DNA from: Pseudomonadota bacterium
GTDB taxonomy: Bacteria > Myxococcota_A > Polyangia > Polyangiales > Polyangiaceae
Reading direction: 5' to 3'
Length of the DNA stretch: 11,355 bases
Assembly (NCBI GenBank): GCA_023460875.1
Contig: JAEWOQ010000588.1
Span: 1-11,355 of the forward strand
Part shown: positions 1 through 6,449 of the stretch, one piece after another
Layout: each line of letters starts with the position of its first letter
Numbering within the stretch: position 1 is the stretch's first letter
Notes under the pieces: generated by a model
What the model was told of the DNA's origin: nothing
The model's database searches: none
The model's input: only the letters and a program-made list of their open reading frames with translations
Program-made: the position numbers and the translations under genes

Positions 1-1
1 T

Positions 2-36
2 GCCTGGTCGTCGCGGAGGCGGCGCGACGACCAGGC
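2..36 (+). promoter_or_regulatory. Strong hairpin upstream of urtB
   Basis: A perfect 14-bp inverted repeat (arms 2-15 and 23-36, 7-nt loop 16-22) ends about 30 nt before the urtB start. No T-run follows, so it does not look like a full intrinsic terminator. Because urtA is expected immediately upstream, a plausible role is an intercistronic mRNA stabiliser or partial attenuator that lets the binding protein be made in excess over the permease. The structure is seen in the sequence; the role is inferred. Confidence 0.55.
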
Positions 37-65
37 GGCGCTCGAGAAGAAGAGAAGAGGAGAAG

Positions 66-1676
66 ATGCGAAACGCGGTCATGATCCTGCTGTGCGCCCT
101 CGTGGTGGCGCTCTGTCCACGCGGGGCGCGCGCCGGGGAGCTCGAGCGGGCGCTCGACGATCTCGGGAGCGAAGACTTCGGGCGGGTGGCGGCGGCGGTG
201 GGGTCCATCGCCGGGTCGGGCCACCCGCGGGCGCTCCACGTGCTGCAGGCGCTCGAAATCCAAAAGCTCTCTCTCGATCGATCGGGGGCGCTGCTGATCG
301 ACACGGGCGAGGGCTTCGTGGAGGCCATCACCGGAGATCCCGCGGCGCCGACGGGCGCGCTCCGGGCGATCGCCTCCAACAACCGCGTGCGGCGCGCCCT
401 CGGCCCGGCCGTCTCCCGGCTTCGCCTCTCGTCGCCTGAGCGAGCGGCGCGACGCGACGCGGCCCTGGAGCTCTCCAAGCGCCCGGACGCCGCGACCCTG
501 GAGGTGATGCGGCGCGCCCTCGAGCAGGAGGGCGACTCCGAGGTCAGGGACCTCTTGAGCCTCGGCATCGCGCGGCTCGAGCTCCACTCGGAGGACGCGG
601 AGCGGCGCCTCGCCGCGGTGACCACGATGCGCCGCCTCGCCGACGTGAGCTTGCGCGAGGACCTAGAGAGGCTCGTCGCGGCCCGCCCCGACGGCAGCCT
701 GCTGGAGACCGACCGGCGCATCCGCAAGAAGGCCCACGCCGCGCTGCGCGCCATCGAGACCAAGACCACCCTCATCAACCTGGTCGCGAACACGTTCTAC
801 GGCCTCAGCTTGGGCAGCGTGCTGCTGCTCGCTTCGTTGGGGCTCGGCATCACGTTCGGGCTGATGCGCGTCATCAATATGGCCCATGGTGAGATGTTGA
901 TGTTGGGCGCCTACACGACCTTCGTCGTCCAGAGCCTCTTCATCGGCTTCGCGCCGGGCGCGCTGGACTGGTACCTGCTCGCGGCGCTCCCCTCCGCCTT
1001 CCTCGTCTGCGGCGCGGTGGGCATCGCGCTGGAGCGGCTGGTCGTGCGGCACCTGTACGGGCGCCCCCTCGAGACCCTCCTCGCCACCTGGGGCATCAGC
1101 CTCATGCTCATCCAGACCGTGCGCCTGCTGTTCGGGGCGCAGAACGTGACGGTGGCGAACCCCAGCTGGCTCTCCGGCGGCTTCGAGCTGATGCCGAACC
1201 TGGTGATGCCCTACAGCCGGCTCGCGATCGTCGCCTTCACCGTCGGGGTCGTGGTCCTCGTGGGGCTGCTCCTCTATCGCACGAGCTTCGGGCTGCAGAT
1301 CCGCGCCGTGACGCAGAACCGTGGCATGGCCGCCAGCATGGGGATCGCCGCCAAGCGCGTCGACGCCCTGACCTTCGGCTTGGGCTCCGGGGTGGCGGGG
1401 CTCGGCGGGGTCGCCCTGTCGCAGCTCGGCAACGTGGGGCCAGAGCTCGGCCAGAGTTACATCGTCGACTCCTTCATGGTGGTCGTGCTCGGCGGCGTCG
1501 GCGATCTGCTCGGCGCGGTGCTCGGCGCCATGGGGCTCGGGCTGATCAACAAGTACGTGGAGCCGATGGTCGGAGCCGTGCTCGGCAAGATCATCATCCT
1601 CACGTTGATCGTCCTCTTCATTCAGAAGCGACCTCAGGGGCTCTTCGCCCTCCGGGGCCGCGCGGCGGAGGTGTGA
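66..1676 (+). CDS. urtB: Urea ABC transporter permease UrtB
   Basis: Inner-membrane permease subunit of the Urt urea importer, a branched-chain amino-acid (LivH)-type ABC permease. The 536-residue protein starts with a likely signal peptide (residues 1-23, ending ARA). A helical extracytoplasmic region follows (about 24-235), with Arg/Leu/Glu-rich repeats typical of the UrtB N-terminal extension. The multi-spanning permease part runs from about 236 to the end and contains the family stretch RVINMAHGEMLMLGAY. The length matches UrtB, whereas plain LivH proteins are near 300 residues. The ATG at 66 is preceded by a purine run with GAGGAG at 57-62, spacing slightly short; the next ATG (81) has no ribosome site. 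The stop overlaps the urtC start (TGATG). urtA should lie upstream, outside the window. Assignment is firm from family recognition. Confidence 0.93.
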   Translation: MRNAVMILLCALVVALCPRGARAGELERALDDLGSEDFGRVAAAVGSIAGSGHPRALHVLQALEIQKLSLDRSGALLIDTGEGFVEAITGDPAAPTGALRAIASNNRVRRALGPAVSRLRLSSPERAARRDAALELSKRPDAATLEVMRRALEQEGDSEVRDLLSLGIARLELHSEDAERRLAAVTTMRRLADVSLREDLERLVAARPDGSLLETDRRIRKKAHAALRAIETKTTLINLVANTFYGLSLGSVLLLASLGLGITFGLMRVINMAHGEMLMLGAYTTFVVQSLFIGFAPGALDWYLLAALPSAFLVCGAVGIALERLVVRHLYGRPLETLLATWGISLMLIQTVRLLFGAQNVTVANPSWLSGGFELMPNLVMPYSRLAIVAFTVGVVVLVGLLLYRTSFGLQIRAVTQNRGMAASMGIAAKRVDALTFGLGSGVAGLGGVALSQLGNVGPELGQSYIVDSFMVVVLGGVGDLLGAVLGAMGLGLINKYVEPMVGAVLGKIIILTLIVLFIQKRPQGLFALRGRAAEV

Positions 1677-2842
1677 TGGACAGGTCGACTCTCGCTCGCT
1701 TCGCCCGGCTGCACGATCGCCGCGGCTGGGCCGTCTTCGGCGTCTGCGCCGCGCTGCTCCTGGTGGTGCTGCCGCTGACGCTCCCCGACTACCTCGTGCC
1801 GCTGCTCGGGAAGTTCCTCTGCTTCGCTATCGCGGCTATCGCGATCGATCTGATCTGGGGTTTCACCGGCATCCTGTCCCTCGGCCACGGCGTCTTCTTC
1901 GCCCTCGGCGGGTACGCCATCGGGATGTACCTCATGCTGGAGATCGGGACGGCGGGCGTCTACCGCAGCACTCTGCCTGACTTCATGGTGTTCTTGGACT
2001 GGAAGGAGCTGCCCTGGTTCTGGCGCGGCTTCGACAACTTCGGCTTCGCCGTGGTCATGGCGCTGGCGGTGCCAGGCGCGGTCGCCTTCGTCTTCGGCTA
2101 CTTCGCGTTCCGTTCGCGGATCCGCGGCGTGTACTTCTCGATCATCACGCAAGCGCTCACGTACGCGGCGATGCTGCTCTTCTTCCGGAACGAGACGGGC
2201 TTCGGCGGGAACAACGGGCTCACCGACTTCAAGCACATCTACGGCTACTCGTTGTCCGATCCCGCGACGAAGACGGGGCTGTTCGTGATCTCCGGGGCGG
2301 CCCTGCTGCTCGTGTATCTGGGGAGCCGCTACCTCGTCTGCAGCAAGCTGGGGCGCGTGCTCCGCGCGGTGCGAGACGACGAGGCCAAGGTCCGGTTCAT
2401 GGGCTACGACCCGCTCCGCTACAAGCTCTTCGTCTGGACGTTGTCGGCCATGCTGTGCGGGCTCGCGGGCGCCCTGTACGTCCCCCAGGTGGGCATCATC
2501 AACCCAGGGGAGATGCAGCCCGCGGCTTCCATCGAGATGGCGATCTGGGTGGCGGTGGGGGGGCGCGGCACCCTGTTCGGAGCGGCAGCTGGCGCCCTGG
2601 TGGTGAACGGCGCGAAGAGCGTCTTCACCGGGCTCGCGCCGGAGCTGTGGCTCTACGTCCTGGGGGCGACCTTCGTGGTGATCCCGGTGCTGGTGCCCCG
2701 AGGCATCGTCGCCTACGGGGGCGCCCTGAAGCAGCCGCTGCGCGGCCGGCGCGCCGCCGCGGAGCCGCCACGGCAGACGGGACCCACTCGCCGGGCGGAG
2801 GAGCGCGTAGTCACAGAGGGTTCGGCGGAGGTGCGGCCATGA
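1676..2842 (+). CDS. urtC: Urea ABC transporter permease UrtC
   Basis: Second inner-membrane permease (LivM-like) of the urea importer, pairing with UrtB. The 388-residue product has many hydrophobic segments and stretches very characteristic of UrtC: DYLVPLLGKFLCFAI near the N-terminus, LSLGHGVFFALGGYA, LPDFMVFLDWKELPWFW, IRGVYFSIITQALTYAAM, FFRNETGFGGNNGLTDF and VAVGGRGTLFGA. The last 35 or so residues form a charged Arg/Pro/Glu tail likely to be cytoplasmic and variable. The start is chosen at ATG 1676, one base overlapping the urtB stop, with GGAGG at 1667-1671. An in-frame GTG at 1673 would add one residue but sits almost on the ribosome site. The stop overlaps urtD by 4 bp (ATGA), indicating translational coupling. 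Confidence 0.94.
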   Translation: MDRSTLARFARLHDRRGWAVFGVCAALLLVVLPLTLPDYLVPLLGKFLCFAIAAIAIDLIWGFTGILSLGHGVFFALGGYAIGMYLMLEIGTAGVYRSTLPDFMVFLDWKELPWFWRGFDNFGFAVVMALAVPGAVAFVFGYFAFRSRIRGVYFSIITQALTYAAMLLFFRNETGFGGNNGLTDFKHIYGYSLSDPATKTGLFVISGAALLLVYLGSRYLVCSKLGRVLRAVRDDEAKVRFMGYDPLRYKLFVWTLSAMLCGLAGALYVPQVGIINPGEMQPAASIEMAIWVAVGGRGTLFGAAAGALVVNGAKSVFTGLAPELWLYVLGATFVVIPVLVPRGIVAYGGALKQPLRGRRAAAEPPRQTGPTRRAEERVVTEGSAEVRP

Positions 2843-3678
2843 CGACGACGACCAGGAGGACCCAGCGAGGGCAGGAGCGGCAGCAGGCCTCCCGCACCGT
2901 GGACCCCGCGCGCTACGACGACGTCCGCTCCCGGGGCGTGCTGCTGTGCGTGGACGATGTCTCCGTCAGCTTCGACGGCTTCCAGGCGCTGAACAACCTG
3001 TCCTTGCTGCTCGAGGAGGGCGAGCTGCGCTGCTTGATCGGGCCGAACGGCGCCGGCAAGACGACGCTCCAGGACGTCATCACGGGCAAGACCCGCCCCG
3101 ACAGCGGCAGCGTGTTCCTGGTGGGCGACCCGCGGGAGCTGACGTTGCTCTCCGAACACGAGATCGCTCGGCTCGGCATCGGGAGGAAGTTCCAGAAGCC
3201 CACGGTGTTCACGGAGCACACGGTGGCGGAGAACCTCGAGCTCGCCTTGGCCGGGGGCAAGGGGGTCTTCGGCAACCTGTGTCGGACCCTCCGCGGCGAG
3301 CAGCGGGATCGCATCGACGAGGTGCTCCGGATCATCGGGCTCGTGGAGCACGCGAGGCGCCAGGCGGGGGCGCTCTCCCACGGTCAGAAGCAGTGGCTCG
3401 AGATCGGGATGCTCCTGGCGCAGGAGCCGCGGGTCCTGCTCATCGACGAGCCCGTCGCGGGCATGACCCATCAGGAGATGGAGCGCACGGCCGAGCTCCT
3501 CGACGGGCTCGCCGGGAAGCACACGGTCGTCGTGGTCGAGCACGACATGGACTTCGTCCGGAGCATCGCCCGCCGCGTCACGGTGCTCCACGAGGGGAGG
3601 GTGCTGGCGGAAGGGTCGATGGAGCAGGTGCAGCGGGATCCACGCGTCGTGGAGGTCTACTTGGGGGAGTCATGCTGA
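2839..3678 (+). CDS. urtD: Urea ABC transporter ATP-binding protein UrtD
   Basis: Cytoplasmic ATPase (LivG-like) energising urea import through UrtBC, working as a pair with UrtE. The 279-residue protein has a basic, Thr/Arg/Gln-rich N-terminal extension of about 32 residues before the ATPase core. Visible motifs are Walker A GPNGAGKTT (68-76), signature LSHGQ (179-183), Walker B VLLIDEP (199-205) and the H-loop histidine in VEHDMDF (H235). The segment GIGRKFQKPTVF is typical of UrtD. The ATG overlaps the urtC stop by 4 bp and has GGAGG at 2827-2831; the same GCGGAGGTG sequence precedes urtC. The N-terminal tail is longer than in many homologues, but no better downstream start is apparent. 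Confidence 0.93.
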   Translation: MTTTTRRTQRGQERQQASRTVDPARYDDVRSRGVLLCVDDVSVSFDGFQALNNLSLLLEEGELRCLIGPNGAGKTTLQDVITGKTRPDSGSVFLVGDPRELTLLSEHEIARLGIGRKFQKPTVFTEHTVAENLELALAGGKGVFGNLCRTLRGEQRDRIDEVLRIIGLVEHARRQAGALSHGQKQWLEIGMLLAQEPRVLLIDEPVAGMTHQEMERTAELLDGLAGKHTVVVVEHDMDFVRSIARRVTVLHEGRVLAEGSMEQVQRDPRVVEVYLGESC

Positions 3679-4397
3679 AGGTCACCAAGCTGGACCAATT
3701 CTACGGGGGGAGTCATACGCTGTGGGGGGTGGACCTCGAGGTGCGCGCCGGCGAGTGCACCTGCCTGATGGGTCGGAACGGCGTGGGCAAGACGACCTTG
3801 CTGCGCGCGATCATGGGGCTGGTGCCGAGCGTTGGCGGGCAGATCGCCTTCGACGGGCAGGAGATCGCCCGCAAATCCGTGGAGACGCGGGCGCGCCTCG
3901 GCATCGGTTACGTGCCCCAGGGGCGCGAGATCTTTCCGCAGCTCACGGTGGAGGAGAACCTCCGGCTCGGGCTCATCGGTCGGCGGCGCGCTGGGAACCA
4001 GGGCGCTGGGCGGCGGAGCGCTGGGCGGGAGGTGCCGGAGCGCATCTTCGAGCTGTTTCCCGTGCTGAAGACCATGCTGCGTCGCCGGGGAGGAGACCTG
4101 TCGGGGGGCCAGCAACAGCAGCTGGCCATCGGGCGCGCGTTGATGCTCGAGCCGAAGCTCCTGATCCTCGACGAGCCGACGGAGGGCATTCAGCCGAACG
4201 TGGTCCAGGACATCGGTGACGTGCTGATCCGGCTCAATCGGGAGGAGGGGCTCACGGTGCTCGTCGTGGAGCAGAAGCTGAAGTTCGCGCGGCGGGTGGC
4301 GCAGCGCTTCTCCATTTTGGACCGCGGGCGCTCGATGGCGGCGGGGACGATCGACGAGCTCGATGACGGGCTCGTGGCTCGCTACCTGACCGTCTGA
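3672..4397 (+). CDS. urtE: Urea ABC transporter ATP-binding protein UrtE
   Basis: Second cytoplasmic ATPase (LivF-like) of the urea importer. The 241-residue protein shows Walker A GRNGVGKTT (34-42), the UrtE-typical signature LSGGQQQQLAIGRAL (from 143) and Walker B LLILDEP (163-169). It has VEQ in place of the H-loop histidine (Q201); this replacement is normal in LivF/UrtE proteins, so it is not a defect. The start overlaps the urtD stop by 7 bp, with a G-rich ribosome site (GGGGGAG, 3663-3669) at very short spacing; the N-terminus MLKVTKLDQFYG matches the family. A stretch at about 103-120 is longer than usual and is encoded by three 15-bp repeat units (see repeat at 3988-4032). This is the last gene of the urt run in the window. 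Confidence 0.93.
   Translation: MLKVTKLDQFYGGSHTLWGVDLEVRAGECTCLMGRNGVGKTTLLRAIMGLVPSVGGQIAFDGQEIARKSVETRARLGIGYVPQGREIFPQLTVEENLRLGLIGRRRAGNQGAGRRSAGREVPERIFELFPVLKTMLRRRGGDLSGGQQQQLAIGRALMLEPKLLILDEPTEGIQPNVVQDIGDVLIRLNREEGLTVLVVEQKLKFARRVAQRFSILDRGRSMAAGTIDELDDGLVARYLTV
3988..4032 (+). repeat. 15-bp in-frame tandem repeat inside urtE
   Basis: The octamer GCGCTGGG recurs at exactly 15-bp spacing (3988, 4003, 4018). It gives three degenerate 5-residue units of the form AGNQG, AGRRS, AGREV in UrtE. The repeat lies between the conserved ENLRLGL segment and PERIFELFPVL, a surface loop of variable length in the family, so the reading frame and catalytic motifs are intact. Confidence 0.8.
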
Positions 4398-4436
4398 AGC
4401 GTCGTCTGAGACGCCGGACGCCGAGGCGCCCCGCAG

Positions 4437-4467
4437 GAGCCCCGAGGCAGCCCGCGCAGCGGGGCTC
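4437..4467 (+). terminator. Possible terminator of the urt operon
   Basis: Arms GAGCCCC (4437-4443) and GGGGCTC (4461-4467) form a 7-bp GC-rich stem, extendable by the pair 4444/4460. It lies about 40 nt after the urtE stop and is followed by GTCGTCGTTG, only mildly T-containing. The position suits an operon end, but the weak T-tract and large loop mean it may be a poor terminator or merely a 3' stabilising structure. Confidence 0.35.
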
Positions 4468-4590
4468 GTCGTCGTTGTGGGGGGGGCCTGGCGCCGCGCC
4501 GCGCCGCGCCGTGGGTGCGGGTGCTGCGGCGTCGTTTCCTGCGTCCCGGGGATCTCTGTGTGATCTATTTGTGATGGTGATGGTAGCTTT

Positions 4591-4607
4591 CCGTGTTCAC
4601 AACACGG
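4591..4607. promoter_or_regulatory. 17-bp perfect palindrome, candidate operator
   Basis: CCGTGTTCACAACACGG is a perfect 7-bp inverted repeat around a 3-bp centre. It lies in the AT-richer island upstream of the barrel gene, 25 bp before the TTGGATACAA element. Its size and symmetry fit a dimeric repressor or activator site. I do not recognise it as the site of a particular regulator, and it does not match the NtrC consensus. No copy is seen upstream of the carboxylase gene. Confidence 0.45.
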
Positions 4608-4631
4608 CAATCGTGAATGGTGAGCGAGAAC

Positions 4632-4641
4632 TTGGATACAA
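4632..4641. promoter_or_regulatory. TTGGATACAA element, copy 1 (candidate GntR operator)
   Basis: The imperfect 10-bp palindrome TTGGATACAA (half-sites TTG and CAA, one mismatched pair) lies 136 bp before the barrel-gene start and recurs exactly at 6406-6415. FCD-type GntR regulators typically bind short TTG-(N)4-CAA palindromes such as TTGTATACAA. The regulator encoded at 10127-10963 is therefore the obvious candidate binder. Binding is inferred, not shown. Confidence 0.5.
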
Positions 4642-4776
4642 CACAACGGAGACACCGTAAGGAAACCTGGGCCCCTTAGCCTGGCCTCAACCTCGGTGCT
4701 CGACCGTTGACGTGGCTGAGCCGACGTGAGCGCTGCGAGTGCCGAAGGAGCTGTTGGCGAGGAAAGGAGTGCTGTG

Positions 4777-6198
4777 ATGAAATCGTTGGAAAGGTTGCGT
4801 GGGCGGAGGATCGGTCCGGGTGTCGCCTTGTCGGCGCTGCTCGCGGCGAGCTCGAGCCTGGTGGTGATGCCGCGGGCCGTGGGCGCCCAGGAGGAGGACG
4901 CGGTAGGAGAGACCGGATGGCAGGCGGCGGAGGGGGCGGGGGCTACGCCAGCGGGGGAGGAGACGACGGGGCCGAGTGAGCCAGCGCCGCCGATGGCGCC
5001 CGAGTCGCCAGCGCCGGCGGCTGCAGCGACGGTTCCGCCAGGGGATGACGCGACTGCGGCGCGCCCCGTGGAGCCGGAGGAGGCGACCGCCGAGCCGGAG
5101 ACAGAGCCAGAGACGTCCGCTCCCAGCCTGAAGGTCGGCATGGGGATCCGCGCGGGTACGGCGCTGGTCTTCAACGATCCGGGCGCGGACGGGGCGGTGC
5201 TCCGCCTCGACGACGGGGTCGCCAGCCAGCTCAACGTGCGGCCCTACTTCAGCGGTCAGCTGACGGAGGCCATCGGGTTCACGGGCAACCTCGAGATCAC
5301 CGACGGGAGCGTCGACATCCTCGACGCCATCGTTCAGGTCAAGGTCGCCGACGAGCTCCAAGTCTGGATCGGGCAGCACATCCCGGCGATGGAGCGCAAC
5401 AACTTCAACGGCCCCTTCTACAACAACGGCTGGAACCTGCCGATCGCCGTGCAGACGTTGCCCTTCGACATCGCTGGTCGTGATCGAGGGGTCACAGCCT
5501 GGGGCCTCGTGGCGGGAGGGCTCTTCAAGTACCACGTGTCGGTGGTGGATCTGCATCCGCCGGCGCGCTCGACCCTCGGCGACGTGGAGACGGCCGCCGC
5601 CACGATCGGCAACGCCCGGGTCGCTGCGCGAGCGACGCTCAACCTGCTCGATCCCGAGAACTACTACTACACGTCCGGCACCTACTACGGCGCGCAGGAC
5701 ACCTTGGCCATCGGCGCAGTGGTGCAAGCCCAGAAGGGGGTGGACCCGGCGCCGGGGAGTGATCCGGACGTCGAGCTCGACAACGACCTCCTCGCGTTCT
5801 CCGCGGATCTGCTCTTCGAGAAGAACCTGGGCAGCGGCGGGACGTTCACCCTCGAGGGCGGCTACTGGAACTACGAGAACACCGGCGCCGACTACGTCCC
5901 GAACCAGGGGACCACGAACTTCGGCGGAGGCGTGGTCGGCCCCGTGCAGGGGACGAGTTACCTGGTCGGCGTCAGCTGGCTCACTCCGGAGAAGGTCGGC
6001 TACGGCAAGCTCCAGCCGCTCGCCAAGATCCAGGTCGGTGACTACGAGCAGAACCGCGTCGTCGTGGCGGACTTCGGCCTCGGCTACATCATCGACGACT
6101 TCAATCACCGCTGGTTCTTGAACTACCGCTACCTGGACGCGGGGGGAGCCACGGATCCGGTGAACATGCTGCAGATCGGAGCGCAGCTGCAGCTCTGA
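4777..6198 (+). CDS. Putative outer-membrane porin-like beta-barrel protein
   Basis: The 473-residue product has a signal peptide (basic N-terminus, hydrophobic core, cleavage expected after VGA, residue 37). An Ala/Pro/Glu-rich, low-complexity linker follows at about 38-116. From about 117 there is a region of alternating polar and hydrophobic short strands with many Tyr, Trp, Gly and Asn, ending in QIGAQLQL. This is the pattern of a transmembrane barrel, resembling phosphate-selective-porin-type channels, though I cannot place it in a named family. The chosen ATG has AAAGGAG (4763-4769) at 7-nt spacing; an in-frame GTG at 4726 would put 17 residues before the signal peptide and is unlikely. 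It lies between the urea importer and urea carboxylase and shares an upstream element with the latter, suggesting an outer-membrane entry route for urea or a related small solute. Barrel nature is fairly sure; substrate is inference. Confidence 0.72.
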   Translation: MKSLERLRGRRIGPGVALSALLAASSSLVVMPRAVGAQEEDAVGETGWQAAEGAGATPAGEETTGPSEPAPPMAPESPAPAAAATVPPGDDATAARPVEPEEATAEPETEPETSAPSLKVGMGIRAGTALVFNDPGADGAVLRLDDGVASQLNVRPYFSGQLTEAIGFTGNLEITDGSVDILDAIVQVKVADELQVWIGQHIPAMERNNFNGPFYNNGWNLPIAVQTLPFDIAGRDRGVTAWGLVAGGLFKYHVSVVDLHPPARSTLGDVETAAATIGNARVAARATLNLLDPENYYYTSGTYYGAQDTLAIGAVVQAQKGVDPAPGSDPDVELDNDLLAFSADLLFEKNLGSGGTFTLEGGYWNYENTGADYVPNQGTTNFGGGVVGPVQGTSYLVGVSWLTPEKVGYGKLQPLAKIQVGDYEQNRVVVADFGLGYIIDDFNHRWFLNYRYLDAGGATDPVNMLQIGAQLQL

Positions 6199-6227
6199 GG
6201 GACGACGCGGGCGCCGAGGGGGGCGCG

Positions 6228-6258
6228 CGCGGGCGTGATCCGCGGGCGTGATCCGCGG
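6228..6258. repeat. 13-bp tandem duplication downstream of the barrel gene
   Basis: CGCGGGCGTGATC occurs twice head to tail (6228-6240 and 6241-6253), followed by the first five bases of a third copy. It starts 30 bp after the barrel-gene stop. It is probably a replication-slippage duplication; no function is apparent. Confidence 0.8.
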
Positions 6259-6310
6259 CCGAGCCGTACCGGAGCTGCACCGAACGCGCCGAGCGCAAGC
6301 ATCGAGGCGC

Positions 6311-6349
6311 GGCCCTCGACGACAGTCGTCGGGGATGGCCCTCGAGGGC
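6311..6349. promoter_or_regulatory. Cluster of overlapping palindromes upstream of urea carboxylase
   Basis: CGACGAC-A-GTCGTCG (6317-6331) is a perfect inverted repeat, extendable on both sides. It is followed by the perfect 12-bp palindrome GCCCTCGAGGGC (6338-6349). The sequence GGCCCTCGA occurs at 6311-6319 and again at 6337-6345, so the left copy could also pair with 6342-6349, giving alternative folds. This could be the transcription end of the barrel gene, a regulator site or a leader structure; no T-run marks it as an intrinsic terminator. Confidence 0.4.
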
Positions 6350-6405
6350 ACCCAGCGCGACGGCATCGTCCCGTCGAGCGCGCGAAACCGCAGAGAAACC
6401 GTGAG

Positions 6406-6415
6406 TTGGATACAA
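6406..6415. promoter_or_regulatory. TTGGATACAA element, copy 2 (candidate GntR operator)
   Basis: Exact second copy of the 10-mer found at 4632-4641, here ending 34 bp before the urea carboxylase start, where a repressor would be well placed. Just upstream, GAAACCG is repeated with one-helical-turn spacing (6384-6390 and 6395-6401). The regulator gene is in the same operon, so binding here would also be autoregulation. No reliable -35/-10 pair could be assigned around it. Confidence 0.55.
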
Positions 6416-6449
6416 GCCAGTAGCAACCGAGCCGCTGGGGGTCAGTTCG

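Larger units (their letters stand above)
4398..4776. other. 379-bp intergenic region between urtE and the barrel gene
   Basis: This non-coding stretch divides into two parts. The first half (to about 4550) is extremely GC-rich, with palindromes such as CGTCTGAGACG (4403-4413), the terminator-like hairpin at 4437-4467, a run of eight G (4479-4486) and four perfect GCGCC units (4491-4510). The second half is clearly more AT-rich, especially about 4555-4660, and contains the 17-bp palindrome and the TTGGATACAA element, so it is the likely promoter of the downstream gene. No convincing sigma-70 or sigma-54 hexamers could be assigned by eye, and no credible small gene is seen. Confidence 0.7.

Noticed and set aside
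4266..4274. Loss of the H-loop histidine in UrtE (Q201) as a sign of inactivation
   Set aside because: VEQ is the normal form in LivF/UrtE ATPases, and the partner UrtD keeps the histidine.
4479..4510. G8 run and four GCGCC units as a functional element
   Set aside because: Simple sequence repeats of this size are common in GC-rich intergenic DNA; nothing ties them to a function.
4475..4660. A 61-codon + strand open frame in the intergenic region
   Set aside because: It starts in a G-run without a ribosome site, runs through the GCGCC repeats and the promoter-like palindrome, and has no recognisable features.
4726..4776. GTG start at 4726 for the barrel protein
   Set aside because: It would place 17 residues before a good signal peptide; the ATG at 4777 has a proper ribosome site.
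3657..6426. Long minus-strand open frames across urtE, the intergenic region and the barrel gene
   Set aside because: Low-complexity Arg/Pro/Ser/His composition, no family motifs, and antisense to well-supported genes; long spurious frames are expected at this GC content.
4398..6449. Sigma-54 (GG-N10-GC) promoters in the two intergenic regions, expected for nitrogen genes
   Set aside because: Candidates such as those around 4682 and 6337 have the wrong spacing between the GG and GC dinucleotides.
6199..6449. Guanidine (ykkC-type) riboswitch before the carboxylase
   Set aside because: I could not find its conserved ACGR-type motifs or overall architecture; a covariance-model search would be decisive.
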